NCBI GenBank assembly: GCA_944372505.1
Contig: CALVZK010000007.1
Span: 1 to 54,627, forward strand
Reading direction: 5' to 3'
Origin: an uncultured Clostridia bacterium
GTDB lineage: Bacteria; Bacillota; Clostridia; Christensenellales; UBA1242
DNA: 54,627 bases
Every line of letters starts with the position of its first letter. The stretch's first letter is position 1. The notes beneath the pieces were generated by a model, which worked only from the letters and a program-made list of their open reading frames with translations, made no database searches and was not told where the DNA came from. This document shows positions 18,673-26,469 of this stretch, piece after piece. Position numbers and translations under genes: made by a program.

Positions 18673-19290
18673 ATGACAAGAAAATACAAAAATCGCAATT
18701 TCAAAAATTATTTTGATTTTATAATAGAATTATTGAAAGAAAGAAAAATTGCCATGTTAGTTTTTTTTACTTTCATGTTAATTGCTTTTATAACCGGAAT
18801 TATAGTAGCTACAAAAACAAGAAATAGTTATACAATTAACGATAATTTTGGGGTAGTGAATATTAACTCAAATAGCGTAAGTGCTTCTACATTCTTTACA
18901 AGATTGTTTTCAATGTTACTTATTACATTACTATTATTTGGTTGTTCATATACTAAATTTTTATCACCTATAGCTCTTTTGTTATTAGTTTATAGAAGTT
19001 ATTTGTTAGGATTATATCTATGTTTAATGATTGCTTTATATGGTATTTCTGGTGTTATAGTATCTATTATTGTTGCTTTTCCGTGTCAAATTTTATCTCT
19101 TATAATTATGGCTATATTTTATATCACTATGGCTAAAACTTTAAGAGAAAATCAATGCCATGGCATTTATAAAACTCCTAAACAAAAATCCAAGTTGCTT
19201 GTTTTAAGTCTATTATTGCTATTATCAATTTGTTTATGTGAAGAATTATTGTTGGTTATTTTTAGTGCAAAAATCATTTTAGTAATATGA
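18673..19290 (+). CDS. SpoIIM-like integral membrane protein
   Basis: 205 residues with a basic N-terminus and about five hydrophobic helices. The segment LVYRSYLLGLYLCLMIALYG followed by FPCQIL resembles the family pattern Lys-Gly-Phe-x2-Gly-Phe ... Pro-Gln-Asn of SpoIIM (DUF95), a mother-cell protein of the engulfment machinery (with SpoIID and SpoIIP). The match is moderate and based on topology and this segment, so the symbol is left blank. There is no Shine-Dalgarno. A CATAAATT element lies 6 nt before the ATG, like the -10 boxes of other leaderless candidates here, but I see no convincing -35. Confidence 0.55.
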   Translation: MTRKYKNRNFKNYFDFIIELLKERKIAMLVFFTFMLIAFITGIIVATKTRNSYTINDNFGVVNINSNSVSASTFFTRLFSMLLITLLLFGCSYTKFLSPIALLLLVYRSYLLGLYLCLMIALYGISGVIVSIIVAFPCQILSLIIMAIFYITMAKTLRENQCHGIYKTPKQKSKLLVLSLLLLLSICLCEELLLVIFSAKIILVI

Positions 19291-19370
19291 AAGTTATTTT
19301 ATTATGTTATTTATATGTTTAGTATAAAAAAAATCTTTTTGAAAACACTAAAGACAAGGAGAATATAAAC

Positions 19371-20522
19371 ATGAAAAGATTTTTTGTATTTTGTATGTTG
19401 TTATGTATATTAGCCACAACATGTATTGCAAATTTAAACTTTGTAGCTTTTGCTAATGATGAAGTTGATATTTCAAGTAAAAGTGCCGTTTTGGTTGATT
19501 TTGCATCAGGGAGTATTTTATATGAAAAAAATTCTAGTGATCATTTACCTATTGCAAGCATGGTTAAGATGATGACAATTCTTTTAACTTTGGAAGAATT
19601 TGAGAAAGGAAATTTGAATGAAAATACTATGATTTCAACTAGCGAAAATGCTTCAGGTATGGGAGGTAGCCAAGTTTTTATTGATCCATATGTAGAATAT
19701 AGTGCTTCTGATATGCTTAAAAGTGTTATTGTAGCCTCTGGTAATGATGCTTCTGTTGCACTTGCAGAACATATTAGTGGAAGTGAAAAAACTTTTGTTC
19801 AAAAAATGAACGAAAGGGCTAAACAACTTGGTATGAATGATACTAACTATGTTAATTGTACAGGGTTGCCTGCACCAGAGCAATATTCTTGTGCAAAAGA
19901 TTGTGCGATTGTATTAAAAGAAGTTTGTAAATATGATTTATATCATAAATATAGTACCATTTGGATGGATGAACTTATTCATCCTTCTGGAAGAAAAACA
20001 GAACTTGTAAATACTAATCGTTTAGTAAGATATTATGAGGGCTGCGAAGGAGGTAAAACTGGTTCTACGAATGAAGCTGGTTGCTGTTTATCTGCTAGTG
20101 CTAAAAGAGGAGATATGAGGCTTATTTCAGTAATTATTGGCGCAAATAATAGTCAAACTAGATTTAACGAATGTTCCAAACTTTTCAATTACGGCTTTGC
20201 AAATTTTGAAAACAAAAACATACTTGATTCCTCGGCTATTATTTCATCTCTACCAGTCGATAAAGGGAAAATCGAAAATATTGAAGTATTTGCACAAAAT
20301 AATTATAGTGTAGTAACTAAAAAGGGAATACAAACTGATTATAGTGTTGAATTCGAAATTCCTAATAAAGTTAGTGCCCCTGTAAAAGCAGGAGAAATTG
20401 TAGGGAAGGCTATTATATCAAAAGATGGTCAAATTATTGATGAGATAAATTTAATTGTTAAAGTTGATGTGGAAAAATTATCTTTAGTAGATTGTATTGA
20501 TAAAATTATTTCCAAATGGTAA
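19371..20522 (+). CDS. dacF: D-alanyl-D-alanine carboxypeptidase (DacF/PBP5 family)
   Basis: 383-residue serine DD-carboxypeptidase that trims peptidoglycan stem peptides. The signal peptide is residues 1-28, cleaving after an Ala-Phe-Ala motif. Active-site motifs are SMVK (SxxK, near residue 64), SGN (about 123) and KTGS (about 230), followed by a C-terminal beta-sandwich and a final amphipathic segment (SLVDCIDKIISKW) for membrane attachment. AAGGAG precedes the ATG. The symbol is by family; DacA, DacB and DacF paralogues cannot be separated here, though the spoIIM-like neighbour favours a sporulation role. Confidence 0.88.
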   Translation: MKRFFVFCMLLCILATTCIANLNFVAFANDEVDISSKSAVLVDFASGSILYEKNSSDHLPIASMVKMMTILLTLEEFEKGNLNENTMISTSENASGMGGSQVFIDPYVEYSASDMLKSVIVASGNDASVALAEHISGSEKTFVQKMNERAKQLGMNDTNYVNCTGLPAPEQYSCAKDCAIVLKEVCKYDLYHKYSTIWMDELIHPSGRKTELVNTNRLVRYYEGCEGGKTGSTNEAGCCLSASAKRGDMRLISVIIGANNSQTRFNECSKLFNYGFANFENKNILDSSAIISSLPVDKGKIENIEVFAQNNYSVVTKKGIQTDYSVEFEIPNKVSAPVKAGEIVGKAIISKDGQIIDEINLIVKVDVEKLSLVDCIDKIISKW

Positions 20523-20550
20523 AAAGTTCTGCTTATATGCAGAATTTTTT
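20521..20550. terminator. Terminator after dacF
   Basis: Stem 20521-20532 / 20539-20550 (AAGTTCTGC / GCAGAATTT with one G-U pair), loop TTATAT, T-tract. It could serve both convergent genes. Confidence 0.82.
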
Positions 20551-21169
20551 AAACGACAAATTGAGTTATGACATTTAAACATAAGATTTGTTTATATTGT
20601 GGTAAATAAAAAGTTATTGTGCAATTAGTTTCATTTTCTAATTGAAAATAAGTAAATTCTTTAATTAATATTGCATTTTCAACACTATATTCATATTCAC
20701 ATATTAAACTACCATCGGTGTTTATAATTTCTAAACCAAATTGGCATATTTTATCTGTTTGATAAAGATTATTATTCATGATAAAGCAGTTCAATACTGG
20801 AGTTATTTTTAAGTTTATATTTTTTGATTTGACATCAACTAATATTGTCTTTTGAACTATATTTTCTTTATATGTGGCTATAATTGTTAAATTAACTTTT
20901 CCAACTTTGATTGCTGTTATTGTGTCATCATTTATTAAAATAATTTTTTCATTGTCAATTTCAAAATTTACATCGGCTTGTTTATTATTTATTTCATAAA
21001 AATTTTCAACTGTATCGCCTACATTTAGACTTAAGTTGTTTGCACTTATATATAGTTTTTGAAGTGAATTGTTGTAATTTTGATTAAAAGAAAAAAACAC
21101 AAGCAAAAGAGTAAAACTTATTGCTAGCATTATCAAACTAATTAAAATAGTAGCCATTCTTTTTGTCAT
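20549..21169 (-). CDS. Membrane-anchored protein with an Ig-like domain
   Basis: 206 residues. A single N-terminal membrane helix (about 7-28) is followed by an extracytoplasmic beta-rich region. Residues about 40-112 follow a bacterial Ig-like (BIG2-type) pattern: SLNVGDTVENF ... DDTITAIKVGKVNLTIIA. The second half is beta-rich without a recognisable family. There is no Shine-Dalgarno, and a promoter places the transcript start within about 3 nt of the ATG. The function is unknown; a surface or envelope role is inferred from topology only. Confidence 0.6.
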   Translation of the reverse strand: MTKRMATILISLIMLAISFTLLLVFFSFNQNYNNSLQKLYISANNLSLNVGDTVENFYEINNKQADVNFEIDNEKIILINDDTITAIKVGKVNLTIIATYKENIVQKTILVDVKSKNINLKITPVLNCFIMNNNLYQTDKICQFGLEIINTDGSLICEYEYSVENAILIKEFTYFQLENETNCTITFYLPQYKQILCLNVITQFVV

Positions 21170-21178
21170 TTCATAAGA

Positions 21179-21206
21179 ATAATAACAAATTTTGTCGAAT
21201 TTTCAA
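21179..21206 (-). promoter_or_regulatory. Promoter of the Ig-like membrane protein gene
   Basis: On the minus strand, TTGAAA (21206-21201), 16 nt, TATTAT (21184-21179). Nine nucleotides separate the -10 from the ATG at 21169, so the leader would be about 2-3 nt. Confidence 0.55.
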
Positions 21207-21272
21207 ATTTAATTTAACAAATTATTAACCTTATTATTTATGATTATTTAATATTTTCATTTTGCTTTTTAC

Positions 21273-21301
21273 TTGATTTTTTTCTATTAGTTATATATAA
21301 T
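21273..21301 (+). promoter_or_regulatory. Sigma-A promoter giving a leaderless mRNA (site-2 protease-scpAB)
   Basis: TTGATT (21273-21278), 17 nt, TATAAT (21296-21301). The ATG at 21308 starts 6 nt after the -10, at the expected transcription start. No Shine-Dalgarno is present. Confidence 0.7.
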
Positions 21302-21307
21302 TATTCT

Positions 21308-21970
21308 ATGTTGTTTTTTCTAATGACTACTAGTTTATCTGGCTATGAAATGCTTGCTTTCATTGTAGCATACATCTTAATTATGCTTATTGCTTTAGTT
21401 TTACATGAATTTGCGCATAGTTTTGTAGCTTTTAAATGTGGAGATTATACGGCTAAAAATTTAGGAAAAATGACTTTCAATCCATTAGCTCATATAGATA
21501 TATTTGGACTTCTTTCTTTTTTATTTATAGGCTTTGGTTGGGCTAATCCAGTACCTATTAATTCATTTAATTTTAGAAATTATAAATTAGGACAAAGACT
21601 GGTTTCTATTTCGGGGATTATAACAAACTTGATTTTAGCTTTTATTTTTTCTGGCTTTGCATTCTTTTTTACTGACTCTCTTTTTGAGACCAATAATGCA
21701 ATGTTACATTTTTTAGGCTATTTTCTTCAATTAGGCTTTTATGTAAATATCTCTTATGCTATTTTTAATATGTTGCCTATTTATCCTCTTGATGGATTTA
21801 ATTTTATTAAATCATTTTTAAAACCAAATAATAAATTTATTACTTTTATGGAAAAGTATGGTACTTTAATTTTGATATTGTTTATAATTACTAGTGCTTT
21901 TGATTATCTTTATAGTTATTTTTTACTTGGTATAGAATATGTATTCTTTGGATTTTGGGGGTTATTTTAA
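21308..21970 (+). CDS. Site-2 protease family protein (M50)
   Basis: 220-residue polytopic intramembrane metalloprotease. The zinc motif is H33-E34-F-A-H37 and the third ligand is Asp162 in YPLDG. About five membrane helices; it lacks the PDZ domain of RseP and resembles the short YwhC/ArsP-type homologues that sit before scpA in many Clostridia. Its substrate is unknown. It is the first gene of a probable operon with scpA (3-nt gap) and scpB. Confidence 0.9.
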   Translation: MLFFLMTTSLSGYEMLAFIVAYILIMLIALVLHEFAHSFVAFKCGDYTAKNLGKMTFNPLAHIDIFGLLSFLFIGFGWANPVPINSFNFRNYKLGQRLVSISGIITNLILAFIFSGFAFFFTDSLFETNNAMLHFLGYFLQLGFYVNISYAIFNMLPIYPLDGFNFIKSFLKPNNKFITFMEKYGTLILILFIITSAFDYLYSYFLLGIEYVFFGFWGLF

Positions 21971-21973
21971 ATT

Positions 21974-22774
21974 ATGAATAAGAATTCCGAATTAAATATA
22001 GAAAAAGATGAAGTCTTGGCTACTGAACAAATGTCTTTTGTAGATGATAATTATAGATTTAAATTGGATAATTTTGAAGGGCCATTAGATTTATTACTTC
22101 ATCTCATTAAAGGTTCAAAACTTGACATTATGACTGTAAAACTAGCCGATATTACTGAACAATATCTCGAATATATGCAAGATATTGATAGTATTGATAT
22201 GGATAGGGCTAGTGAATTTATCACTGTGGCGGCAACATTAATAGAAATAAAGTCAAAGCACCTTTTGCCAGTTGAAACTGAAGATGATAACGAAGAGGAG
22301 GATAGTGAAACTTTACTTTTACAAAGACTTAAAGAATATGAGCTTTTCAAACAAACAGGAGCAAGGTTAAGAGAAATAGAAGACATTAATAAACTTTACA
22401 GAGCACCTGGAAAAGAAACTGAAAAAGTAAAAATAATTATTAAAGATATGGTTTTAGATAAACTTTTAGATGCATTTGCAAACTTACTAGCAAGGCAAGA
22501 GGCTAGAGGTAAAGAAATAGAAGCCCCTAAAAAAATTGTTAAAGATAGATTTACGGTTGCTGAAAAAATTATATCTATAAGAGGATATGCTAGAGAACAT
22601 AAAAGATTTCCTTTTGAAGAACTCTTTACAAATGATATGACGAAAAGTGAAATGATTAATGTTTTTTTAGCACTTCTTGAATTATTAAAACTTCAAACTA
22701 TTAAAGTCGAACAGATTGGTATTTTTAAACAAATTAATATTATTTCTAATGAGGTGACAAATGAGCACGATTGA
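21974..22774 (+). CDS. scpA: Segregation and condensation protein A
   Basis: 266-residue kleisin that bridges the SMC heads (smc is at 38 kb). It has the typical N-terminal FEGPLDLLLHLI motif (about residues 35-46), an acidic middle region, and a C-terminal winged helix. Only a weak G-run lies upstream, so coupling with the upstream gene is likely. It overlaps scpB by 14 nt, which fits co-assembly of the ScpA-ScpB subcomplex. Confidence 0.96.
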   Translation: MNKNSELNIEKDEVLATEQMSFVDDNYRFKLDNFEGPLDLLLHLIKGSKLDIMTVKLADITEQYLEYMQDIDSIDMDRASEFITVAATLIEIKSKHLLPVETEDDNEEEDSETLLLQRLKEYELFKQTGARLREIEDINKLYRAPGKETEKVKIIIKDMVLDKLLDAFANLLARQEARGKEIEAPKKIVKDRFTVAEKIISIRGYAREHKRFPFEELFTNDMTKSEMINVFLALLELLKLQTIKVEQIGIFKQINIISNEVTNEHD

Positions 22775-23444
22775 TACAATTTTAAATCTTAAGGAAGTTA
22801 TTTTATCTATACTTTTTGTTTCAGGTGATGGCATTGAAAAATCTTTTATTGCTGAAAAATTACAATTAAGCGATAAAGAAGTATCTAAAGCTATTGAGGA
22901 ATTAAAAATGGAATATAATGGAGATAAAGGGATACATATTATCGAATATAAAAATAAAGTACAACTTGCTTCTAACCCTAATTATGCAAATTACATATCT
23001 GATGTTTTAAATCCTATACGAGAAAAATCTTTAACTAGAGCAGCTCTTGAAACTTTGGCCATCATAGCTTATAAACAGCCAATTACTAAATTAGAAATTG
23101 AAGATATTCGAAGAGTAAATAGTGATTATGCTGTGCAAATTCTTATTGATCAAAATATGATTGAAGTTGTAGGGAGAAAAGATGCTGTTGGTAAACCTTT
23201 ATTATTTGGTACCACAGAAAATTTTTTAAAGCGATTTAATATTAAAGATGTTTCGGGTTTACCAGATTATGATGAACTTTTAGAACGTATCAAAACTTTA
23301 AGAGCGGAAGATGATGCTGAAATAGAACAACACGATGGTTTATTTAAAAATGTTGACGATATTGAATTTAATGAAGAATTACCTGATTTTTTAAAGGATG
23401 AAGATGTTAGTAAAATTGAAAGTGATAATAGTGATATCGCTTGA
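22761..23444 (+). CDS. scpB: Segregation and condensation protein B
   Basis: 227-residue tandem winged-helix KITE subunit of the SMC complex. It shows LEALLFVSG-like ILSILFVSGDGI at the start, and ALETLAIIAYKQPIT with the DYAVQILIDQNMIEVVGRKD segment typical of ScpB. The acidic C-tail is long. A GAGGTG Shine-Dalgarno lies within the end of scpA. It stops at TGA and is followed by a strong terminator. Confidence 0.96.
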   Translation: MSTIDTILNLKEVILSILFVSGDGIEKSFIAEKLQLSDKEVSKAIEELKMEYNGDKGIHIIEYKNKVQLASNPNYANYISDVLNPIREKSLTRAALETLAIIAYKQPITKLEIEDIRRVNSDYAVQILIDQNMIEVVGRKDAVGKPLLFGTTENFLKRFNIKDVSGLPDYDELLERIKTLRAEDDAEIEQHDGLFKNVDDIEFNEELPDFLKDEDVSKIESDNSDIA

Positions 23445-23452
23445 AAAGTTAT

Positions 23453-23481
23453 AAAAGGATTAGAATTTCTAATCCTTTTTT
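23453..23481 (+). terminator. Terminator of the scpAB operon
   Basis: Perfect 12-bp stem AAAAGGATTAGA / TCTAATCCTTTT with a 3-nt loop and T run. Confidence 0.9.
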
Positions 23482-23511
23482 AGTATATGGAAATCATAAG
23501 TCGCATATAAT
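23482..23511 (+). promoter_or_regulatory. Sigma-E-like promoter of the 49-aa ORF and spoIVFB
   Basis: ATA core at 23485-23487, 16 nt, CATATAAT at 23504-23511. This is the same geometry as the element at 483-512. The ATG at 23518 begins 6 nt after the -10, again without a Shine-Dalgarno. B. subtilis spoIVFB is sigma-E-dependent, which fits. Confidence 0.5.
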
Positions 23512-23517
23512 TATCTT

Positions 23518-23667
23518 ATGTTAAATAAAATTATTTCAAGTGGTGAAAGATATATTCCAAATAGTGTAAAAGTTAAAATAAGCAAATTTAAAATTTGTAA
23601 AATTATTTTTTACTTTTTAATTATTTGCGAAATTGTTTTAGGTGTTTTATGGGCATTAGGATTTTAA
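23518..23667 (+). CDS. 49-aa membrane protein overlapping the start of spoIVFB
   Basis: Small ORF, start ATG 23518, stop TAA 23665-23667. The product has a basic, soluble N-terminal half and one hydrophobic helix at about residues 29-48 (IIFYFLIICEIVLGVLWALGF), so it is predicted to be a single-pass protein. It overlaps spoIVFB by 19 nt in a different frame, and its coding sequence contains the spoIVFB Shine-Dalgarno (AGGTG). A sigma-E-like promoter ends 6 nt before its ATG. B. subtilis places the regulator spoIVFA at this position; I see no sequence similarity to SpoIVFA or BofA, so a regulatory role is inferred from position only. Confidence 0.6.
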   Translation: MLNKIISSGERYIPNSVKVKISKFKICKIIFYFLIICEIVLGVLWALGF

Positions 23668-24515
23668 AAAAAAATTTTATAGCAAAAATTCCTATTCATC
23701 CTTCATTTTTCCTTCTACTTTTATGGTTTTTACTTTTTAAAGACATTATAAGTTTTATTGTTTTTTTTACTGTAGTATCTTCTCATGAATTTGGACATTA
23801 TATTATTGCAAAAAAATTAGGATATAAATTAGATAATTTTTATATTGCTCCTTACGGCGTAAGTTTAAATTATAAAGAAAAAGTTTTTTCTTGCAAAGAT
23901 GAAATTTTGATTGCTTGTGGAGGTCCTGCTGTCAATCTTATATTTTCAATTTTATGTGTTGCTTTGTGGTGGATTTTTCCTGTATTATATAATTATTTAA
24001 ATGAGTTCGTTTTTCAATCTTTTATGTTATGTTTATTAAATTTATTACCTTGTTATCCACTTGATGGGGGAAGAATATTTGTTGGAATTTTGTCCAATAA
24101 TATGCCAAGAAAAAAAGCTATTAAAATTATTTATAACTTGAATTATATATTTTCAATTTTAATAATTATATCCTTTATTGTTATGTCTTTTATTAGTTTT
24201 AATCCTACCTTATGTATTTGTGGATGTTTTTTATTGTTAAGCAGTATTGATTCAAAATTTGAAGCTAAATATCAGCCTAATATTTTTCTAAAAAAAAATG
24301 TCAAGAATTTTTCTAGGCCATTTTTTGTTATAATAGAAGCTACTACGCCTATTGGCATAGTAGCTAAACATATAGAAACAAATAGAGAAACAATTTTTAT
24401 TATAAACATTAAAAACAAAACAATTTTTGTAAGTGAGAATCAAATAAAAGATTATCTATTAAATTATCCTTTTAATACACAAATTCAAAATTGTATTATA
24501 CTAAATAAGGAATAA
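23649..24515 (+). CDS. spoIVFB: SpoIVFB intramembrane metalloprotease
   Basis: 288 residues from ATG 23649 (AGGTG 4-5 nt upstream). This start puts the zinc motif at H46-E47-F-G-H50 and the third ligand at Asp139 (YPLDGGR), almost the positions I recall for B. subtilis SpoIVFB. About six membrane helices are followed by a C-terminal CBS-like domain (about 215-285). The family cleaves pro-sigma-K in the forespore outer membrane; a pro-sigma-K gene lies at 42.7 kb. No spoIVFA is adjacent. Its 3' end overlaps the convergent downstream gene by 20 bp. Confidence 0.88.
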   Translation: MGIRILKKNFIAKIPIHPSFFLLLLWFLLFKDIISFIVFFTVVSSHEFGHYIIAKKLGYKLDNFYIAPYGVSLNYKEKVFSCKDEILIACGGPAVNLIFSILCVALWWIFPVLYNYLNEFVFQSFMLCLLNLLPCYPLDGGRIFVGILSNNMPRKKAIKIIYNLNYIFSILIIISFIVMSFISFNPTLCICGCFLLLSSIDSKFEAKYQPNIFLKKNVKNFSRPFFVIIEATTPIGIVAKHIETNRETIFIINIKNKTIFVSENQIKDYLLNYPFNTQIQNCIILNKE

Positions 24516-24939
24516 GATTTTCTATATTTTTTCTTTCTAATTCTTTTAAATTACTTATTATTTCATCTAATTCCTTTGATACATTTTCATGATCATTTTG
24601 GTCTTTAATGCAAGTTAAATATCCCATGAAAGAATCTAATAACATAAGTTCAGCAATATGTCTAGTTGTTTTATCGGTCATAGTTGACATATTGATAGAA
24701 CTCCATAATTTTGCCTTTTCAAACCAATTGTTATCTTTAATACCTTCAATTTTTTCAGCTTTAGCAAATAATTCACATTCTTTTTCTAATGCAAGATATT
24801 TATCTTCTTCATAGGCAAGTTCTCTTTTTAATTTATCATCTTTTACTTTTGGCAAAATATCCTCAATGGATTGAACTGCTGTTCTTATGTTTTGATATAT
24901 TGCATTTAAATATTCAGTTATTAATTCTTTATTTTCCAT
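24496..24939 (-). CDS. Helical-bundle hypothetical protein (147 aa)
   Basis: 147 soluble residues predicted to be almost entirely helical, with a four-helix-bundle feel: LITEYLNAIYQNIRTAVQSI, a charged coil around KDDKLKRELAYEEDKYLALEKE, and the central segment NMSTMTDKTTRHIAELMLLD. I recall similar proteins as conserved hypotheticals in Clostridia, but no function. A strong Shine-Dalgarno AAGGAGG precedes the ATG. Its 3' end overlaps spoIVFB tail-to-tail by 20 bp without an evident terminator, so the two transcripts may be mutually antisense. Confidence 0.8.
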   Translation of the reverse strand: MENKELITEYLNAIYQNIRTAVQSIEDILPKVKDDKLKRELAYEEDKYLALEKECELFAKAEKIEGIKDNNWFEKAKLWSSINMSTMTDKTTRHIAELMLLDSFMGYLTCIKDQNDHENVSKELDEIISNLKELERKNIENLIPYLV

Positions 24940-24968
24940 TTTTCCTCCTTACTTAACTAATATATTCT

Positions 24969-24997
24969 TTGATAATTTACGATTTTTATTCTTTAAT
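24969..24997 (+). promoter_or_regulatory. Putative promoter of the degenerate cyclase gene
   Basis: TTGATA (24969-24974), 17 nt, TTTAAT (24992-24997). An ATG at 25005 begins 7 nt after the -10, at the expected start of transcription. Confidence 0.5.
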
Positions 24998-25004
24998 TTT
25001 ATAA

Positions 25005-26438
25005 ATGTATACAATTGTGCTAATTGCAGAAAATACAAATATGAAAAAAACTACTAAAATTTTATTAATAATTTTTATTTTGATTCTTATTCCTACCATT
25101 ATTTTAAGTAGAGATGTATTTTTAAGTTTAGTACCAAATGAAAATGGTTTTAATTTTGTATCATCTCCTAAATCTATTGCAGGATTAATTTTAATTGGAT
25201 TATCAATGATTTTTAGTATAATTCTATATGCAAAATTTTTAACAAGATTGTCTTTAAATAAATTAATATTTTTTTCTTCTGTGCCGATAATAATCATTTA
25301 TGGTTTTATGTTATTTCTTTTAGCCTACTTATCTAATCTTAATAATGAATATGCTAATTTTATAAAAAAAATTTTGAATATAACAGAAGAATCTGGCTAC
25401 AATACTATCTTGTGGGCGGTGCTTATAAGCATTGTTTTTTTAATAATTTTATATTGTAATTTGGTTGTTATTTGCAGACCAGTAAATAAAATAGAACATG
25501 TTATATCTAGATTGGGAGATGGAAAAGTTAAAGAAGATAAACTTAACATAGGTGGAGGGAAACAATTCCAAACTATTGAACATTCACTTATAAAAATAAA
25601 TAATAATTACAAAGAGAAGGATAATACATTAAAAAATTTGAACTATCTTGATAAAAAGATTTTACCTAAACCAATTTACAAATTTTTAGGTAGAGAAAGT
25701 GTAACAATTTTAGAAAGAGATAAAAAAGTTAAAAAAGTTGGAGTTTTAGCATCTATCAAAATAAGTAATACATCTTTTAATAATATTACACTAGAAGAAA
25801 ATTTTAAAATCATAAATGCTTATATGAATAGCATTGCACCTTTGATTAAAAAATCTGGAGGTTTTATTGATAAGTATATTGGGGAAGGAATAATTGCAAT
25901 TTTTTCTAAACCAGATAGTGCCATTGATTGTAGTAGAAACATTATAAGAGTAGTCAGAAAAAAGAATAACAATAAAATAAATGATAATATATCTGTAGAA
26001 ATAGCTTTACATTATGGAGATTTTATGTTAGGAGTAACAGATGAAGAAGAAAAAGTTCCAACTATTATTTCTAATTTGAACATAATTAATAAAATAGCAA
26101 ATATTACAAAATATATGAAATCTTCACTTGTTTTCAGTAAATCCATTTTAGATAATTTATCTTTAAATTATCATATTGAATATAGATGTTTAGGTTTTTT
26201 TAAAGAAGAAGATAAAGATATTTATGTTTATGAAGATTTGTCCTGTTATTCGAAAAATATGACATTTAAATTATTAAAAAATAAAAATATTTTTGAAAAA
26301 GGAGTTATGTATTATAATAATAGAGATTATGATAAATCGCTATTGTATTTTCAAGAAATTTTAAAGTCATTGCCAGAGGATAACGCAAGTTATATTTATT
26401 ATAATAAAACGAAAGAAAAGTTAAGTTTGAAAAGTTGA
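25005..26438 (+). CDS. Membrane protein with degenerate class III nucleotidyl cyclase domain and TPR
   Basis: 477 residues (465 if ATG 25041 is used; neither start has a Shine-Dalgarno, and the promoter geometry favours 25005). About four membrane helices lie in the first 165 residues, followed by a HAMP-like linker and a class III cyclase fold (about 240-400). SGGFIDKYIGEG is recognisable, but the two metal-binding Asp positions are changed: SIKI (S250) where active enzymes have an Asp-Ile pair, and E294 in GEG where they have GD. The C-terminus holds a single TPR-like unit (FEKGVMYYNNRDYDKSLLYF). It probably binds a ligand or partner rather than making cAMP. Confidence 0.75.
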   Translation: MYTIVLIAENTNMKKTTKILLIIFILILIPTIILSRDVFLSLVPNENGFNFVSSPKSIAGLILIGLSMIFSIILYAKFLTRLSLNKLIFFSSVPIIIIYGFMLFLLAYLSNLNNEYANFIKKILNITEESGYNTILWAVLISIVFLIILYCNLVVICRPVNKIEHVISRLGDGKVKEDKLNIGGGKQFQTIEHSLIKINNNYKEKDNTLKNLNYLDKKILPKPIYKFLGRESVTILERDKKVKKVGVLASIKISNTSFNNITLEENFKIINAYMNSIAPLIKKSGGFIDKYIGEGIIAIFSKPDSAIDCSRNIIRVVRKKNNNKINDNISVEIALHYGDFMLGVTDEEEKVPTIISNLNIINKIANITKYMKSSLVFSKSILDNLSLNYHIEYRCLGFFKEEDKDIYVYEDLSCYSKNMTFKLLKNKNIFEKGVMYYNNRDYDKSLLYFQEILKSLPEDNASYIYYNKTKEKLSLKS

Positions 26439-26463
26439 CAATATTTTATTATTTTGTTATATT
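26435..26463 (+). promoter_or_regulatory. Consensus promoter giving a leaderless mRNA (TM2 protein-mnmA)
   Basis: TTGACA (26435-26440), 17 nt, TATATT (26458-26463). The ATG at 26470 is 6 nt after the -10, with no Shine-Dalgarno. The -35 overlaps the stop codon of the cyclase gene. Confidence 0.75.
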
Positions 26464-26469
26464 GTTTTT

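Noticed and set aside
24986..25297. 103-codon minus-strand frame opposite the cyclase gene
   Set aside because: Antisense to the membrane segments of the cyclase-like protein, low complexity, no Shine-Dalgarno.
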